DNA of 64,000 nucleotides, from contig CAYPTY010000006.1 in NCBI GenBank assembly GCA_964413935.1, positions 1 to 64,000 of the forward strand, in the 5' to 3' direction. A program made the translations under genes and the position numbers. Each line of letters begins with the position of its first letter. Within the stretch, counting starts at the first letter, position 1. Positions 60,944-64,000 of this stretch are shown one piece after another. This DNA is from CAYPTY01 sp964413935. GTDB taxonomy: Bacteria > Bacteroidota > Rhodothermia > Balneolales > Balneolaceae. The notes under the pieces were generated by a model, which saw only the letters and a list, made by a program, of their open reading frames with translations, was not told where the DNA came from and searched no databases.

Positions 60944-60979
60944 AACGAAAAAGCCCGGAACTTCACGGGCTTTTTCGTT
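60944..60979. terminator. Bidirectional terminator between the YbjQ-family gene and dnaJ
   Basis: Perfect 14-bp stem AACGAAAAAGCCCG / CGGGCTTTTTCGTT with an 8-nt loop. It is symmetric, so it can end both the YbjQ-family gene and the convergent dnaJ-grpE transcript. Confidence 0.93.
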
Positions 60980-60986
60980 TCTGCGG

Positions 60987-62156
60987 CTATCCGAACACGT
61001 CCTTAATTTTCGAAAAGAAACCCCGCTCGTCCTTGCTCAGGTTATCCGGACTGAAGTTATCAGCCCCTTTGAAATTCTCGATGGCTTTCTTTTCCTCAGT
61101 GTTGAGCTGCTTAGGTATGAATACATTGATTCGGATGTATTGATCCCCGATACCGGTGTTGTTTAAACCGTGAATCCCTTTTTCTTTCATTCTGAGCAGC
61201 TTACCCGGCTGTGTTCCGGCTTCGATGCGAACTTTAGCCCGGCCTTTCAGTGTGGGTACTTCCACCTCCGTACCCAGCGCCGCTTCGGGAATACTCAAGG
61301 TCAGATCGTAGTAGATGTTGTTTCCATCTCTCTCAAAATATTCGTGTTCTTTTTCCTCTATGAGTACGATAAGGTCACCTGAAGGGCCACCTCGCATACC
61401 GGCATTACCCTGACCTCTCAGGGTTATGTAGTTGCCGTTTGAAACTCCAGCCGGGATATTGATTTTAACGGTCTCATCCCCTTTCTGACGACCCTCACCA
61501 TGACATTCTGTACATTTTTTTGTGATGATGCGGCCATCGCCTCCACAGGTTGGACAGGTCTGCACATTAACCATCTGCCCCAGAATAGTTCGGGTAACCT
61601 GCCGGACTTCACCCAGGCCGTTACAGGTACCGCAGGTCTGAAAATCAGTATCGCTGTCGGCTCCGGTACCCCCGCACTTCTTACATTTAGTCTGTTTTTT
61701 GATCTTCAGTTTCTTTTCGGCACCGAAGGCAACCTCTTCAAGGGTCAGGGCTACCCTGACTTTGAGATCAGAACCGGGTTGTCCGGCACTGCGTCTTCCA
61801 CGGCTTCTCCCCGCTGATGCACCAAAAATGTCATCACCGAATATGCCGCCGCCGAAAATGTCACTGAAGCGACTGAAAATATCCTCGAATCCTACATTAT
61901 CGAAATCTACACCGCCACCGTAGTTTCCGCCATTCACTCCTGCATGACCAAACTGATCGTATCGGGCGCGTTTATCCGGATCTCTGAGAACTTCATAGGC
62001 TTCTGAGGCTTCCTTAAATTTCTTTTCTGCTTCGGCATCTCCCTTGTTTCGGTCAGGATGATACTTCATCGCCATTTTCCGATAGGCTTTCTTTATTTCC
62101 GCCTCGGAAGCCGATTTCTTGATGTCCAGTATTTCGTAGTAATCCCTGTTTGTCAT
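60987..62156 (-). CDS. dnaJ: Chaperone protein DnaJ
   Basis: Co-chaperone that delivers unfolded proteins to DnaK. The 389 residues show the J domain (DYYEILDIKKSASEAEIKKA, HPD at 33-35), a Gly/Phe-rich linker (FGHAGVNGGNYGGGVDFDNV), four zinc-finger CXXCXGXG repeats (CKKCGGTG, CGTCNGLG, CPTCGGDG, CTECHGEG), and the C-terminal substrate domains. It directly follows grpE (6-nt gap) on the minus strand. dnaK and hrcA are not in the window. Confidence 0.97.
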   Translation of the reverse strand: MTNRDYYEILDIKKSASEAEIKKAYRKMAMKYHPDRNKGDAEAEKKFKEASEAYEVLRDPDKRARYDQFGHAGVNGGNYGGGVDFDNVGFEDIFSRFSDIFGGGIFGDDIFGASAGRSRGRRSAGQPGSDLKVRVALTLEEVAFGAEKKLKIKKQTKCKKCGGTGADSDTDFQTCGTCNGLGEVRQVTRTILGQMVNVQTCPTCGGDGRIITKKCTECHGEGRQKGDETVKINIPAGVSNGNYITLRGQGNAGMRGGPSGDLIVLIEEKEHEYFERDGNNIYYDLTLSIPEAALGTEVEVPTLKGRAKVRIEAGTQPGKLLRMKEKGIHGLNNTGIGDQYIRINVFIPKQLNTEEKKAIENFKGADNFSPDNLSKDERGFFSKIKDVFG

Positions 62157-62162
62157 GCCGTC

Positions 62163-62732
62163 CTATTCGCTAACAATTACTTTTGCGTGGCGGATTGTGC
62201 GTTTTCCGATTCTGTATCCGCTTTCAATCACCTGAAGCACGATATCACTGCCTGTTTTTTCATCGGGTGCGGGCTGTCGCATCATGGCATCGTGCAGATT
62301 AACATCGAAAGGAACATGGGTTTCATCGATGCGCACTACTCCGTGTCTGGAGAGCACTTCTTCAAATTTCTTCGAAACCATTTCAACGCCGGCAAGGAAG
62401 TTTTTATCAATATCCAGGCCATCAGCTGCCTCAAGGGTACGTTTCAGGTCGTCTGAAATGGGCAGGAAATCTTCTAGTGCACCAGCTTTGGCATCTTCGA
62501 AGACTTGAATGCGCTCGCGCTGCATGCGCTTTCGCATGTTCTCTAGTTCGGCCACTTTTCTGAGATGCATATCCTTGAGCGTACTGACTTCTTTTTCAAG
62601 CTCCAGCACTTTATGCTCAACCTCATCTATTTCGAGGCCGATTGAACTTTCCAGCTCATCTTCGTTTACTTCTTCTGTTTCTTTGATCTCTTCAGATTCT
62701 TTATTCAATTCTTCGGATCTGTTATCGCTCAT
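62163..62732 (-). CDS. grpE: Nucleotide exchange factor GrpE
   Basis: Releases ADP from DnaK. The 189-residue protein has an acidic, disordered N-terminus, a long coiled coil (KVLELEKEVSTLKDMHLRKV), the core RKRMQRERIQVFEDAKAGAL and FLPISDDLKRTLEA, and the C-terminal beta domain (GYRIGKRTIRHAKVIVSE). It is the first gene of the grpE-dnaJ transcript; no HrcA-binding CIRCE repeat was noted in the 145-nt upstream gap. Confidence 0.95.
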   Translation of the reverse strand: MSDNRSEELNKESEEIKETEEVNEDELESSIGLEIDEVEHKVLELEKEVSTLKDMHLRKVAELENMRKRMQRERIQVFEDAKAGALEDFLPISDDLKRTLEAADGLDIDKNFLAGVEMVSKKFEEVLSRHGVVRIDETHVPFDVNLHDAMMRQPAPDEKTGSDIVLQVIESGYRIGKRTIRHAKVIVSE

Positions 62733-62826
62733 CTGTTTTCATTTTTGATTTTAACAAAAGCAGGCAAATAATATGCCATATCTATGCTTCATTCACATCC
62801 CTGACAGATTGATCAGACGATATGCC

Positions 62827-62858
62827 AAAAAAAAAGCTACCCCAAAAGGAGTAGCTTT
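62827..62858 (-). terminator. Terminator of the SGNH hydrolase gene
   Basis: 8-bp stem AAAGCTAC / GTAGCTTT plus an inner CC/GG pair. On the minus strand it is followed by a long T run. It lies 20 nt after the stop of the gene at 62878. Confidence 0.88.
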
Positions 62859-62877
62859 AACATACTATGAATTGTGG

Positions 62878-64000
62878 TTACTGGGCCAGAATAACACTCG
62901 GTTTACCCAGCACATCCACTCTAGGCAGAGTGGCTCCGAATTCCTCTGAAATTACATCCAGAATTTCATTGGCTATTAAGGCATAACCCCGCTGATTGGG
63001 GTGAATTCCATCGGTGGAAAAGATGCCATTTGGAGAAAAATCAGGGAGAAGAGTAATTCCCTCTTCTTCTACACCCAGGCTGCCATCCAGTCCGAATAGA
63101 TCGGCAAAGAAACCGGTTCCGCTTTCAATACTCAGCCCCGGGATACCCCGATTCATGTCATGAAGAACAAATCGGCCACCCGAACCTGCAACAGCGGTAG
63201 CAATCACTCCATTGAACTCACCAATGCGTTGGGCAATCAGGCCCTGTTCTGCGGTGTCCAGAAAGAATCGGTCACCCGATGAATTCGCTCCGGTCGGGAA
63301 GTCATAGCCGAGCGGGATTACCACACCAATGGGAGTGTCCGGTACCGTGTTGTCTCCATCCGCTTCGCTACCCAACAGGGTTGCAGCAGTAAAGGTAACC
63401 AGTTCATCAGATCGCAGTGGACGTGCCTGCTCATATGGAGTTAAGGCAGCGCGCTGTGCGGCATCAATCTGGCCTGCACCCTGCAGGATGTCAAAGAATG
63501 GACCAAGATCTGCGAGGTCATCATCATGAACCAGAATGGGATTATTGCCTTCTGAGTAACTTATGGCTCGCTCATCGGCATCTGTCTGGGTTATCAAACC
63601 AGCTGTTACCAGTCCCTGAATGGCTCCGTTAACCGCAGCCAGTCCGGCATTTGCCTGTGTTGCGGTCGCATTGTCCAGCGCGATGGCATCCCAGGTTACC
63701 GCTCTGAAGTATGGTGTGTACAGAACAAAAGGCACTGTGGAAACTACCCCGCTTGCTGAGGTATTGCTTGTGATAGTCCCCAGTGCAGCGTTAAAACGGA
63801 TATTAAAATCAGCCGTTGATGTAAGTATTGCTTCATTTGCAGCACCTCCGGCAGCATAACCGAGCACATCGTTGGATCCAATCCAAAGGTGAACAAAGCT
63901 GGGCTGCCGGGCAACGGCATCACCAATTATGGTTGAAGTACCCGGGTTTGATGCGAATCGGTAATAGAGGGCAGCCAGTGCCGGATTTGGTGAGGTTGGA
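62878..64000 (-). CDS. SGNH/GDSL-family hydrolase, 5' end outside the window
   Basis: The open frame runs off the window on the minus strand, so only the C-terminal 374 residues are seen. The in-frame sequence upstream of the first internal GTG contains FVHLWIGSND, which is the GDSL block III (Gly, Asn, Asp), and the C-terminus has FSTDGIHPNQRGYALIANEI, the block V Asp-x-x-His. The N-terminal GDSL block with the nucleophile Ser must lie beyond 64000. A large insertion between blocks III and V (about 200 residues) is unusual for small esterases. Expected role: lipid or ester hydrolysis at the cell surface. Confidence 0.85.
   Translation of the reverse strand, partial: PTSPNPALAALYYRFASNPGTSTIIGDAVARQPSFVHLWIGSNDVLGYAAGGAANEAILTSTADFNIRFNAALGTITSNTSASGVVSTVPFVLYTPYFRAVTWDAIALDNATATQANAGLAAVNGAIQGLVTAGLITQTDADERAISYSEGNNPILVHDDDLADLGPFFDILQGAGQIDAAQRAALTPYEQARPLRSDELVTFTAATLLGSEADGDNTVPDTPIGVVIPLGYDFPTGANSSGDRFFLDTAEQGLIAQRIGEFNGVIATAVAGSGGRFVLHDMNRGIPGLSIESGTGFFADLFGLDGSLGVEEEGITLLPDFSPNGIFSTDGIHPNQRGYALIANEILDVISEEFGATLPRVDVLGKPSVILAQ

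Overview
The window looks like a chromosomal segment (roughly 45-50% G+C by eye) from a Gram-negative member of the Bacteroidota/Balneolota group (a Balneola- or Gracilimonas-like bacterium). The clues are a type IX secretion C-terminal sorting domain (27501-30350), DUF3098 and DUF92 neighbours, a LuxE/LuxC pair without luciferase, an AsnB-annotated secreted protein family common in that group, few clear Shine-Dalgarno sites, and many TTG/GTG starts inside 4-nt gene overlaps. The placement rests on protein resemblance only. No rRNA, tRNA, insertion sequence, prophage or CRISPR array was found; nearly everything is core metabolism and housekeeping.

Layout. 1-4087 (minus): a tight set of ArsC/YffB-like protein, DUF3108 protein, dUTPase and MFS transporter, then a DUF481 outer-membrane protein. 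Two composite heptanucleotide-repeat elements lie directly after the stop codons of the last two genes. 4156-13870 (plus): lipoprotein, small unknown protein, biotin carrier protein, MurA, RNase G/E, HslV, HslU, an S41 C-terminal processing protease and an aldo/keto reductase. 13964-17563 (minus): a large B12-dependent ribonucleotide reductase, preceded by an 800-nt AT-rich gap with three DnaA-box-like 9-mers. 18366-26590 (plus): a lipoprotein adaptor with two RND efflux permeases, then an acyl-ACP thioesterase whose ATG follows a terminator directly. 26593-32757 (minus): aldo/keto reductase, a T9SS-secreted lamin-tail protein, and a DUF3098-DUF92-dicarboxylate symporter operon. 32872-38770 (plus): Maf, a TPR protein, the 'AsnB-like' secreted protein, MazG and citrate synthase. 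38833-42719: a secreted BNR-repeat protein converging on a REC-PAS4-HisKA_2 sensor kinase. 42768-54959 (minus): LeuS, LuxC-like reductase, LuxE-like synthetase, NHL propeller, PurD, TpiA, a thioredoxin-fold lipoprotein lacking CXXC, GatB, and the AguB/AguA putrescine pair. 55136-64000: ATP-dependent PEP carboxykinase, PrfA, a GATase1 protein, PurK-PurE, a YbjQ-family protein, DnaJ-GrpE and a truncated SGNH/GDSL esterase.

How the genes connect. Purine synthesis is represented by PurD, PurE and PurK. Nucleotide-pool hygiene is represented by dUTPase, Maf and MazG, alongside ribonucleotide reduction. Central carbon genes are TpiA, citrate synthase and PckA. Proteostasis genes are HslUV, DnaJ/GrpE and the S41 protease. 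AguB-AguA would carry agmatine to putrescine. The most unusual signal is a family of 7-nt-period repeats. Three arrays abut stop codons and one lies in-frame inside agmatine deiminase, where it encodes a 7-residue periodic insertion. This suggests a short repeat family that spreads in this genome and is tolerated both at gene 3' ends and inside a protein loop.
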